From assembly GCF_010560025.1 (NCBI RefSeq), contig NZ_SAIY01000002.1, forward strand, positions 558,001-622,000: a stretch of DNA of 64,000 nucleotides, given 5' to 3'. Below, piece after piece: positions 51,668-59,467 of this stretch. A model generated the notes under the pieces. The model saw only the letters and a list, made by a program, of their open reading frames with translations. It had not been told where the DNA came from and did no database searches. Position 1 is the first letter of the stretch; every line of letters begins with the position of its first letter. Position numbers and translations under genes: made by a program. This stretch comes from Verrucosispora sioxanthis. GTDB lineage: Bacteria; Actinomycetota; Actinomycetes; Mycobacteriales; Micromonosporaceae.

Positions 51668-52555
51668 ATGACTCAGTCGCCAGATCACGAACAACCCCGT
51701 GTCGAGCCGAGGCTGCGGGTCGGCCCCTGGCTGTTCGACCCGCGTTCCCGCGCCAGACAACTGTCGGCGCGTCCGGTTCCACGTGCACTGCCACCGGCAC
51801 CGACCGCAGGCGACGGTGGCCCGGTCACCGAACCTCCGCCCGTACGCGAGCCAGCCGTCGCCCTCGAGCCCGCCCACCGCGCTCCCGGCCGGATGTCGCA
51901 CCGGCTGATGCTCGCTGGCCTCGCCGCCGCCGCGCTCGGTCTCCTGCTCACCACGCTCTGGCCGGCGGCTGAACCCCCGACCGTCGCGGCACCGGACGTG
52001 CCGTCGGACTGGGTCCCACCGCAACCGGGTGGCCCCGGGTCCAACCTGGACGGTGTCGCCTCCGCCGGCGCGCTGTCGCCATCCGCACCGGCAGCCTCGT
52101 CATCCGTCGGAGGGGTCTCCTCCTCCCGGCCGCAACTCAGTCGGCGGGCGACACCGGCCCCGTCGGCCACCCGCCCCGCCTCGCCGACCGTGCCGCCCAG
52201 GCCGAGCGCCCGACCGACTCCCACGCCGAGCCGGTCGGCAGGCCCGCCACCGACCACCCGACCGCCCGAGCCGGCGCAGCTGACCCCGCTACCTGCATGG
52301 CGGGAACATGATCTGCGTTCGGTCAGCGGCGGCAGCGAGACGAGCATCGAATTCGTGAACTCCCGCCAGCGATCGGTGATCGTCTACTGGCTGGACCACC
52401 GTGGGCACCGAAGGCAGTACGCCGTGCTGCGACCGCGCGAGTCGTACCGGCAGCACACGTACGTCGGGCACCCCTGGGTGGTGACCGACCACCGGGGCCG
52501 CGCCCTGGTCTGCTTCGAACCGATGCGTACCTCAGGCCGAGCCGTGATCAGGTAG
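51668..52555 (+). CDS. Membrane-anchored protein with extracytoplasmic von Hippel-Lindau beta domain
   Basis: 295 residues: a cytoplasmic N-terminus (1-75), one membrane helix (about 79-98, LMLAGLAAAALGLLLTTLW), a Pro/Ser/Ala-rich spacer (100-210) and a C-terminal beta domain (214-285). The domain aligns without gaps to human pVHL: N231~N78, W241~W88, Y251~Y98, T264~S111, H268~H115, W270~W117. Those last five build the hydroxyproline-binding pocket of pVHL. Bacterial VHL-beta domains are known at family level, but their ligand is not. ATG 51668 follows GAGG. Divergent from the tad operon. Confidence 0.85.
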   Translation: MTQSPDHEQPRVEPRLRVGPWLFDPRSRARQLSARPVPRALPPAPTAGDGGPVTEPPPVREPAVALEPAHRAPGRMSHRLMLAGLAAAALGLLLTTLWPAAEPPTVAAPDVPSDWVPPQPGGPGSNLDGVASAGALSPSAPAASSSVGGVSSSRPQLSRRATPAPSATRPASPTVPPRPSARPTPTPSRSAGPPPTTRPPEPAQLTPLPAWREHDLRSVSGGSETSIEFVNSRQRSVIVYWLDHRGHRRQYAVLRPRESYRQHTYVGHPWVVTDHRGRALVCFEPMRTSGRAVIR

Positions 52556-52688
52556 CCCTCGTGCGAGCGACTGTCGTGCGTAGCGTCCGGTGAGGCTGTC
52601 CGCTAGGTGACAGCACCCTGACGGAGCGGCGGGACGCGCCTACGCTTGGCGCACCTTTCGCCGGCCACGCTCCGGAGGGAGCCGTCCC

Positions 52689-53618
52689 ATGCCATCCATC
52701 CTCGCCACGGCACTCCTCACAGCCGCCCTGACGGCCGCACCCACAGCCGCCGTCTCCCCAGCCCGCACCGACTACCGCGCGGTGGACCTCGGCACGCTCG
52801 GTGGTGACAGCAGCTACGCCACCGCCATGAACGACCGAGGTGACGTGGTCGGCCGGGCCCAGGGCGCGGATGGCATCTACCGCGGATTCCTCTGGCGCAG
52901 AGGCCGGATGATCAATCTCGGCGACTTCAGCCCGACCGATGTCAATGACCGAGGTCAGGTCGTCGGCGTCCGCGACGACGGCTCCGGCGCGTACGTCTGG
53001 CATCGCGGCGTCCTGCGGCCGCTGGGCGGCCCGTCCGGCCGGCCCGTGGCGATCAACGACCGCGGCCAGGTCGTCGGTCACACCGACGCGGGCCCTGTCC
53101 TGTGGACGAACCGCCGTCCCCGGCCATTGCCCCTCGGCGACGTGTCCGACATCAACGAGCGCGGCCAGGTCGCCGGCGGAGTGTCCGTACCGGACGGCTT
53201 CCACGCCGCCCGGTGGCACCGTGGCCGGGTCACCGACCTCGGCGCCGGCCCCTTCAACCGCAGCAACACGTACGCCCTCAACGACCGTGGCTGGGCGATC
53301 GGCTGGCAGTTCTCGGCCGACCAGTCCGAACGCGGCATCCTCTGGCGGCACGGACGCGCCCTGGACGTCGGCACCCTCGGCGGCAGCTTCACCCGGCTGC
53401 GGGCAATCAACAACCGTGGCGAGATCCTGGCCAGTTCCCAGGCCACCGATGGAAGCGAGCGCCCGGCGCTGTGGCGGCGCGGCGTGCTGCACGACCTCAG
53501 CCTCGCCGGGATCAGTACGGAGGGCGAGGTCGTCGACCTCGATGACCGGGGCCACATCGCGGCCTCGATCCGCCCGGTCTGGGGTGTGAGCCGCGCGGTC
53601 GTCTACCACCCGCGCTGA
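52689..53618 (+). CDS. Secreted HAF-repeat protein
   Basis: 309 residues. Signal peptide (MPSILATALLTAALTAAPTAAVSPA), then about six repeats of the HAF type, e.g. AVDLGTLGGDSSYATAMNDRGDVVGRA, DVNDRGQVVGV, AINDRGQVVGH, DINERGQVAGG, ALNDRGWAIGW, AINNRGEILAS. These predict a beta-propeller outside the cell. Function unknown. GGAGGG precedes ATG 52689. It is 130 bases after the VHL-domain gene and could be co-transcribed. Confidence 0.88.
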   Translation: MPSILATALLTAALTAAPTAAVSPARTDYRAVDLGTLGGDSSYATAMNDRGDVVGRAQGADGIYRGFLWRRGRMINLGDFSPTDVNDRGQVVGVRDDGSGAYVWHRGVLRPLGGPSGRPVAINDRGQVVGHTDAGPVLWTNRRPRPLPLGDVSDINERGQVAGGVSVPDGFHAARWHRGRVTDLGAGPFNRSNTYALNDRGWAIGWQFSADQSERGILWRHGRALDVGTLGGSFTRLRAINNRGEILASSQATDGSERPALWRRGVLHDLSLAGISTEGEVVDLDDRGHIAASIRPVWGVSRAVVYHPR

Positions 53619-53661
53619 CGGAACAGTCCGGCCACTGCGGTGACGCCTGGGCGGCCCGGCC

Positions 53662-54138
53662 TCACCGCCGGGGCGGTGTGGAAGAAGTCGACCGCTGGAC
53701 CGAACCCGTCTTCAGCCTGCGATGGGCGATCAGGACATACGCCGCAGTAGGACCAAGCACAGCGGCCGCGCCGCCCCCGCACGCCAACAACGTGCCGGCA
53801 ACCGTCGGCTTGTCGGTCAGGACCGCGATGCCGGCCACGTAGAGCATCGCCAGCACTGCGGCGACGGCGAACGCGACAAGTAGCTTCACGGACAGCCGTC
53901 CGCTTCTCGAGGCGATCTCACCGATCCAGCCCGCCGGCACGAACAGCAGCGGCACCAGGGCGACGCCCAGACACGCCAACGAAGCGCACAGTACCGGCCC
54001 GGCGAGCGGGCCACCCAGATCTCCAGTGGTGCTCGACGCGTACACGAGCAGTCCGGCGTAGATGACGGGCGTCTGTGCCACGAAGACCACCCAGGCGACA
54101 AGCGCGCCGGCTCCGTGGCGAGCAATGGTTCTGTTCAT
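53662..54138 (-). CDS. Small integral membrane protein of unknown function
   Basis: 158 residues with four hydrophobic helices (residues 12-35, 45-70, 80-103, 112-135) and a basic C-terminal tail. No family recognised. ATG 54138 has GGGGAGG 4-10 bases upstream; an upstream in-frame extension lacks membrane or codon signals. Convergent with the HAF-repeat gene. Confidence 0.72.
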   Translation of the reverse strand: MNRTIARHGAGALVAWVVFVAQTPVIYAGLLVYASSTTGDLGGPLAGPVLCASLACLGVALVPLLFVPAGWIGEIASRSGRLSVKLLVAFAVAAVLAMLYVAGIAVLTDKPTVAGTLLACGGGAAAVLGPTAAYVLIAHRRLKTGSVQRSTSSTPPRR

Positions 54139-54532
54139 CGTGCCTCCCCAGCGACAGCTTCGGGAGGGTATGCCACTCGACAGACACGCCTTCACCTGGG
54201 CCGGCAACGGGAGAGGAAAGGGACGACCCCCGTCGGGGGGAGACGGGGGTCGTCGGAGGTTCGGCTCCGGGGGGGGTCGAGCCGAACCCGCTCAGCGGTC
54301 ACGGGGGGTGCAACCGCCGAGAGTCTGCCGGTTGTACGAGATATGAATGCCTGTGCTGTAACCAAGTCTGCCTGAGCGGACCTGTGTACGTCGAGTGGTG
54401 TAGCCTCCACTCCCTGCGAAATCCTGTTCGCTGGGTGTGACCACGGTCACTGTTCGCAGGCGGGTGGGGGTCGGCCCGCAGGTCTTAGCGCTCTTCAGCC
54501 CCCGGGCACCCGCCGACGATAGACCATCGGGC
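54139..54532. other. Intergenic region with two stacked hairpins
   Basis: About 390 bases with no convincing gene. A 13-bp perfect stem (54222-54234/54242-54254) is followed by a 9-bp stem GTTCGGCTC/GAGCCGAAC (54259-54267/54279-54287), with a G-rich loop in each. Further on, GTGACC-N2-GGTCAC (54437-54450) is flanked by TGTTCGC direct repeats, a possible operator for the downstream HAD gene. Confidence 0.5.
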
Positions 54533-54538
54533 TAGACT
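54533..54538 (+). promoter_or_regulatory. -10 element TAGACT, leaderless start
   Basis: TAGACT followed by 8 bases and GTG 54547, with no ribosome-binding site. Confidence 0.55.
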
Positions 54539-54546
54539 TTCGCGCC

Positions 54547-55353
54547 GTGGGCCGAAGTGCCGCTTTCTTCGATCTGGACAAGACCGTCATCGCCAAGTCG
54601 AGTGCCTTGGCGTTCGGCAGGCCGTTCTACCGGGACGGCCTGATCACTCGGCGTGACGTGGTCAAGTCGGCGTACGCGCAGCTGATGTTCCGGCTGGGCG
54701 GCACCGACGAGCAGACCATGGCCCGGACCCGTGACTATCTCGCCACCCTGTGTAAGGGGTGGCCGGTGGAGCAGGTCCGTCAGATCGTCGCGGAGACGCT
54801 GCACGAACTCATCAACCCTTACGTGTACGCGGAGGCCGCCGCGCTGATTGAGGAGCATCAGGCCGCCGGCCGGGACGTGGTGCTGGTTTCCGCCTCGGGC
54901 GAGGAGATGGTGCGCCCCATCGGTGCGCTGCTCGGGGTGACCGACGTGATCGCCACCCGGATGGGCGTGGTCGACGGCCGATACAGCGGCGAGGTCGAGT
55001 TCTACGCCGCCGGTCCCAGCAAGGTCGAGGCGGTCAGCGAACTCGCCACCGCCCGGGACTACGACCTGGCCGACTCGTACGCCTACTCCGACTCGTACAG
55101 CGATCGCCCGTTGCTGGAGTGCGTGGGGCATCCGTCGGTGGTCAACCCGGACCGGCAGCTGCGCCGGCTGGCCGTCGAGAACGCCTGGCCGGTGCTCGAG
55201 TTCCGGCACCCGGTGCCGCTGGGGCGGCGACTACGCGAGCGGCCCGCCGTGCCGGTCGCCGCGGCGGCGCTCGGCGTCGGTGTCGGGGTGGCCATCGGCA
55301 TCGCCTGGTACGGCCGGCATCGCCGCACCCGCGCCTCCGCCTCGCCGGCCTGA
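54547..55353 (+). CDS. HAD-IB family phosphatase, SerB-like, with C-terminal membrane helix
   Basis: 268 residues, in the position of Rv3661. HAD motif I FFDLDKTVIAKSS, motif II VLVSASGEEMVRPI, motif III lysine in GPSKVEAV, motif IV YAYSDSYSDRPLLE. A hydrophobic helix near the C-terminus (VPVAAAALGVGVGVAIGIAWYG) anchors it to the membrane. Homologues act on phosphoserine-like or lipid-linked substrates; here unknown. It adjoins the tad/ssd region, as in mycobacteria. Confidence 0.92.
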   Translation: MGRSAAFFDLDKTVIAKSSALAFGRPFYRDGLITRRDVVKSAYAQLMFRLGGTDEQTMARTRDYLATLCKGWPVEQVRQIVAETLHELINPYVYAEAAALIEEHQAAGRDVVLVSASGEEMVRPIGALLGVTDVIATRMGVVDGRYSGEVEFYAAGPSKVEAVSELATARDYDLADSYAYSDSYSDRPLLECVGHPSVVNPDRQLRRLAVENAWPVLEFRHPVPLGRRLRERPAVPVAAAALGVGVGVAIGIAWYGRHRRTRASASPA

Positions 55354-55424
55354 CCGCGCCCCGAGCTGCACCACCGCGGGCACAGCCACCGGGCACCACC
55401 ATCGGATGGATCTTCGGTACCCGC

Positions 55425-56171
55425 TCAGGCGGCGGCCAGGATCTCGTCGCCGATCGCGGTGAGCTGGTCGGCGCCCACCTCGACGGCCGACATGTAGTGG
55501 CGAAGCCAGGATCGCAGTCCGTCCGGGGTGCCGGTGGCGAAGGCGCCGGCCGCGCCCACGTACTCCGGCTCGCGTTCCCGGTGCCCGACATCGACGGCGA
55601 GCAGTCCACGTGGGTCGAATCCGGTGGAGAGCAGCACGAGACGGGCCGCGCCCCGGGCCACCACGCCCGACGGGCCGGCGAACGGGCGCAGGTTGAGCAG
55701 TTCACCGTGTACGACGGCGGCCAGCACCAGCGGAGTGACCCGGGTACCGCCGGCCACCAGGGTGGCCAGGGCGTCGAGCCGGGCGGCGACCACCGGATCG
55801 TCGACCGGGCGGCCCAGCGCGGTCTCGGCGACCACCTCGCGGGCGGCGAGCACGTGCAGCTTCGCCAGCACCTGCCGGGGGGCCTTCGGCCAGAGTTCAC
55901 TGAGCCCGGGCAGGGCGCCGGCCACCCGCAGCGCGCCCTGGAGCACCGGTTCGGTGACGGTGCCGGCGCGTACCGTCTCCCGCTCGTGGTGGTGACCCTC
56001 CAGCCCGGCGCTGGCCACCGCGGAGCGCAGGCTCACCTCGGCGGCGACCTGGCCGCCGTGGCGCCGCAGCGCCCGGTGGCCCAGCGCCCGGTCGAACCGG
56101 TCGCGGGCACGCTCCACGGCGGCGGCGATGTCGGCGAGGTCGAGCAGCGGCGCGAGCGGATCGGCGGTCAC
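55425..56171 (-). CDS. Fic-fold protein with degenerate active site
   Basis: 248 residues, helical. The region HGELLNLRPFAGPSGVVARGAARLVL occupies the place of the Fic motif HPFxxGNGRxxR, but the catalytic His is Leu/Arg and the GNGR is GPSG-V, so AMP transfer is unlikely. The upstream HVLAAREV and downstream helices still fit the Fic fold. GTG 56171 follows TACCGT at leaderless spacing; the frame to 56525 upstream has no codon bias. It could be a pseudo-enzyme with a binding role. Confidence 0.65.
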   Translation of the reverse strand: MTADPLAPLLDLADIAAAVERARDRFDRALGHRALRRHGGQVAAEVSLRSAVASAGLEGHHHERETVRAGTVTEPVLQGALRVAGALPGLSELWPKAPRQVLAKLHVLAAREVVAETALGRPVDDPVVAARLDALATLVAGGTRVTPLVLAAVVHGELLNLRPFAGPSGVVARGAARLVLLSTGFDPRGLLAVDVGHREREPEYVGAAGAFATGTPDGLRSWLRHYMSAVEVGADQLTAIGDEILAAA

Positions 56172-56177
56172 CCCGAC

Positions 56178-56183
56178 ACGGTA
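56178..56183 (-). promoter_or_regulatory. -10 element TACCGT, leaderless start
   Basis: On the minus strand TACCGT-N6-GTG 56171. Confidence 0.45.
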
Positions 56184-56315
56184 GCGACGATGCCGACGGC
56201 CCCGGGCGGGAGTCACCGGCAACGCGAGCCCCGCCACCCACCCGGCCTGGCGGAGACCACCCGCCCGACCGGGGCCGCGCCGGGGGCCGCGCCGGGAGGG
56301 GCGCAGTCGCGACAT

Positions 56316-56361
56316 GCGGCATGTCGGGCTTTCACGCCGACGGGAAGGCCCGACATGCCGC
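56316..56361. repeat. 46-bp intergenic palindrome upstream of acs
   Basis: Arms of 18 bases (56316-56333 and 56344-56361) pair at 17 positions around GCGGCATGTCGGGC, and the left arm also overlaps the shorter palindrome GACATGCGGCATGTC. It lies in a 455-base gap between divergent genes. Same total length as the 46-bp element beside the DUF559 gene but different sequence. The rest of the gap shows GAGCGAGCGTCAGCGAGCGA, a repetitive word. Confidence 0.55.
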
Positions 56362-56627
56362 AACCCGTGACCGATCGAACGCCCACGCCACGTGCCCCGG
56401 CGGAGAAGGGCAGACCTGCCCTGCACCTCGGCGCGTGGGAGGGGCCGTTGAGCGACGGGCGCGTCGGGGATCGGTCGCCTCGCTCGGCCGCCGCGACTAA
56501 CCTGCCCGGGAGAGACCCAGGTCACCCGAGCAACGAGGAGTCACCGCATGAGCGAGCGTCAGCGAGCGAATCATCAACGCGGCGCGCTGGTGCCTCATGG
56601 CGGCACGGAGCGAAGCGGAGTGCCGGC

Positions 56628-58616
56628 ATGAGCGAGGCATTGGCCAATCTGCTGAACGAGACGCGCCAGTTCCCGCCGCCGGCCGAACTCGCCGCCGACG
56701 CCAACGTCACCGCGGACGCGTACGCCGAGGCGGCGGCCGACCGGCTCGCCTTCTGGGAGCGTCAGGCGTCCCGGCTGGCGTGGACCAGGCAGTGGGACGA
56801 GGTGCTGGACTGGTCCCGGCCGCCCTTCGCGAAGTGGTTCGTCGGCGGGCAGTTGAACGTGGCCTACAACTGTCTGGACCGGCACGTGGAGGCTGGCCGG
56901 GGTGACAAGGTGGCGATCCACTGGGAGGGCGAGCCCGGCGACAGCCGCACTCTCACCTACGCCGACCTGCACCGGATGACCTGCCAGGCGGCGAACGCAC
57001 TCACCGATCTCGGGGTGACCGCCGGTGACCGGGTGGCGATCTACCTGCCGATGGTCCCGGAGGCCGCGGTCGCGATGCTGGCCTGTGCCCGGATCGGCGC
57101 CACGCACAGTGTGGTCTTCGGCGGCTTCTCCGCCGACGCGCTCACCAACCGGATCCAGGACGCCTCGGCGAAGGTCGTCATCACCGCCGACGGCGGGTAC
57201 CGGCGCGGCAAGCCGTCCGCGCTCAAGCCGACCGTCGACGAGGCGGTGGCGAACTGCCCGTCGGTCGAGCACGTTCTGGTGGTCCGGCGCACCGGCGAGG
57301 AGGTCGGCTGGTCCGAGCGGGACCACTGGTGGCACGAGACGGTGGAGCAGGCGTCGGCCGAGCACACCGCGCAGCCGTTCGACGCCGAGCACCCGTTGTT
57401 CATCCTCTACACCAGCGGCACCACCGCCCGGCCGAAGGGCATCCTGCACACCACCGGCGGTTATCTGACCCAGGCGGCGTACACCTCGTACGCGGTCTTC
57501 GACCTCAAGCCGGACTCCGACGTCTACTGGTGCACGGCGGACATCGGCTGGGTGACCGGTCACTCCTACATCGTCTACGGCCCGCTCGCCAACGGGGTGA
57601 CCCAGGTGATGTACGAGGGCACCCCGGACACCCCGCACAAGGGCCGCTTCTGGGAGATCGTCGACCGGTACCGGGTGACCATCCTCTACACGGCGCCGAC
57701 GTTGATCCGCACCATGATGAAGTGGGGCGAGGAGATCCCGGCCGAGTACAACCTCTCCTCGCTGCGGCTGCTCGGTAGCGTCGGCGAGCCGATCAACCCC
57801 GAGGCCTGGATGTGGTACAGGCAGCACGTGGGACGGGGTGAGCTGCCCATCGTGGACACCTGGTGGCAGACCGAGACCGGCAGCATGATGATCTCACCGC
57901 TGCCGGGGGTGACCGCCGCCAAGCCGGGCTCGGCGATGACGCCGCTGCCGGGCATCGTCGCGGACGTGGTGGACGACCAGGGCCAGTCGGTGCCCAACGG
58001 CGGCGGCGGTTACCTGGTGCTGCGCGAGCCGTGGCCGTCGATGCTGCGCACCATCTGGGGAGACGACAACCGGTTCATCGAGACGTACTGGTCGCGGTTC
58101 GGCGCGGGTGCCGGTGGCGACGGCCCGTGGATCTACTTCGCCGGTGACGGCGCGAAGAAGGACGACGACGGGCACGTCTGGCTGCTCGGCCGGGTCGACG
58201 ACGTGATGCTGGTGTCGGGGCACAACATCTCCACCACCGAGGTGGAGTCGGCGCTGGTGTCGCACCCGTCGGTGGCGGAGGCGGCGGTGGTCGGCGCCAC
58301 CGACCCGACCACCGGGCAGGCGATCGTCGCGTTCGCCATCCCGAGGGGCAGCACCGAGATCTCCGGCGAGGCCGGTGAGCAGCTCATCGCCGACCTGCGC
58401 AACCACGTGGCGAAGACGCTCGGCCCGATCGCCAAGCCCCGGCAGATCATGCTGGTGCCGGAGTTGCCGAAGACCCGGTCCGGCAAGATCATGCGTCGGC
58501 TGCTGCGGGACGTGGCGGAGAACCGCTCGCTGGGCGACGTGACCACGTTGCAGGACTCGTCCGTGATGGACCTGATCGCCTCCGGCATGAGCGGCGGCAA
58601 GTCCGACGAGGACTGA
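56628..58616 (+). CDS. acs: Acetyl-CoA synthetase
   Basis: 662 residues, full length for Acs. P-loop ILYTSGTTARPKG (about 260), WCTADIGWVTGHSY acetate pocket (W and V-T-G-H positions typical of acetate specificity), TWWQTETG, hinge GRVDDVMLVSGHNIST, and C-terminal acetylation lysine PKTRSGKIMRR (about 620). It makes acetyl-CoA from acetate, ATP and CoA. The modification site implies Pat/Sir2-type control, as known for the family. ATG 56628 has GGAG 8 bases upstream. Confidence 0.97.
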   Translation: MSEALANLLNETRQFPPPAELAADANVTADAYAEAAADRLAFWERQASRLAWTRQWDEVLDWSRPPFAKWFVGGQLNVAYNCLDRHVEAGRGDKVAIHWEGEPGDSRTLTYADLHRMTCQAANALTDLGVTAGDRVAIYLPMVPEAAVAMLACARIGATHSVVFGGFSADALTNRIQDASAKVVITADGGYRRGKPSALKPTVDEAVANCPSVEHVLVVRRTGEEVGWSERDHWWHETVEQASAEHTAQPFDAEHPLFILYTSGTTARPKGILHTTGGYLTQAAYTSYAVFDLKPDSDVYWCTADIGWVTGHSYIVYGPLANGVTQVMYEGTPDTPHKGRFWEIVDRYRVTILYTAPTLIRTMMKWGEEIPAEYNLSSLRLLGSVGEPINPEAWMWYRQHVGRGELPIVDTWWQTETGSMMISPLPGVTAAKPGSAMTPLPGIVADVVDDQGQSVPNGGGGYLVLREPWPSMLRTIWGDDNRFIETYWSRFGAGAGGDGPWIYFAGDGAKKDDDGHVWLLGRVDDVMLVSGHNISTTEVESALVSHPSVAEAAVVGATDPTTGQAIVAFAIPRGSTEISGEAGEQLIADLRNHVAKTLGPIAKPRQIMLVPELPKTRSGKIMRRLLRDVAENRSLGDVTTLQDSSVMDLIASGMSGGKSDED

Positions 58617-58633
58617 CGGCAGACGTAGGACCC

Positions 58634-58669
58634 GACGGGGTGACCGTCCGCGAGGACGGTCACCCCGTC
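58634..58669 (+). terminator. acs terminator
   Basis: A perfect 16-bp stem (58634-58649 with 58654-58669) and a 4-base loop, 17 bases after the acs stop, with a short TTCGC and no long U-tract. The remaining 250 bases to the next gene show nothing recognised. Confidence 0.85.
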
Positions 58670-58917
58670 TTCGCATCAGACGCCCACCACTGCACCCTGT
58701 CGCCTGGCGTGCCCGGGGCCCTGACCTGGCTGCCTCAAGGCGGCGACCGGCGGGGCCCGGCGGGGCCCGGACACTGCGCACACTTCGTCCGGGCCCCGCT
58801 TGGGGTACGCGCCCACTCATGTTGCCGGAGGGGCAGCGTAGGCAGCAGCAGGGCCACGTGGCGGGAATCGAGCGGGCGGGGGCTGCGACTCCTGACCGAT
58901 ACTCTGCAATGCGCCCT

Positions 58918-59445
58918 TCAGTCGACAACGTCGAGCGTCATCGGTTCGCCGGCGCCACCGCTTTCGTCGAGGCAAGAGAACGTGATCATGTCATCTAGTT
59001 CCGACACGAGCGCTGGTGGCACCAGGAAAAACCCGTCGAAGACATCCCGAACTACCGGAAGGTCGGATGGGTGGTCCACCTTGACCGAGACTTGAGTCCG
59101 GCAAGGACTGGCAACAACGACGACGCCGAACACCCGGGCGGCTGCTGTCGTACCCAGGCCATGGCATGCGGAGGTTGTCGCGATCTCCGTGCCGTCGTCG
59201 GCGACCTCGCTGATCCGCCAACAACGAGATGAGCCGACTTTGGTTTCCTGCTCGGTTCCGCCGGCAGCGGTCTGGAGGGACACCTCACGACCGCCGGGAA
59301 GGTCAACCGATGCCACCACGGCCGACCACCTTTCTTGACCACCATCCTGATTCTGGCCGCTCATCTGGGAATCCTTGGAACAGCCCGATACGGCAGCTAG
59401 TACCGCAGCAAGGCCGAAGGCGACACGCCCCACGGCGCTCATCAT
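58918..59445 (-). CDS. Lipoprotein of unknown function
   Basis: 175 residues. Signal peptide MMSAVGRVAFGLAAVLAAVSGCSKD with lipobox AVSGC; the mature part is beta-rich (ERWSAVVASVDLPGGREVSL, ARVFGVVVVASPC) with three further cysteines that could form disulfides. GAGAGGAC 8 bases upstream of the ATG pair. Last gene of an apparent three-gene operon of exported proteins, 22 bases after the previous stop. No family recognised. Confidence 0.72.
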   Translation of the reverse strand: MMSAVGRVAFGLAAVLAAVSGCSKDSQMSGQNQDGGQERWSAVVASVDLPGGREVSLQTAAGGTEQETKVGSSRCWRISEVADDGTEIATTSACHGLGTTAAARVFGVVVVASPCRTQVSVKVDHPSDLPVVRDVFDGFFLVPPALVSELDDMITFSCLDESGGAGEPMTLDVVD

Positions 59446-59467
59446 CCCGCACGTCCTCTCGTCCGTC

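Noticed and set aside
54115..54375. 86-codon plus-strand open frame between the membrane protein and HAD-IB genes
   Set aside because: Runs through both hairpins and has no codon bias or ribosome site.
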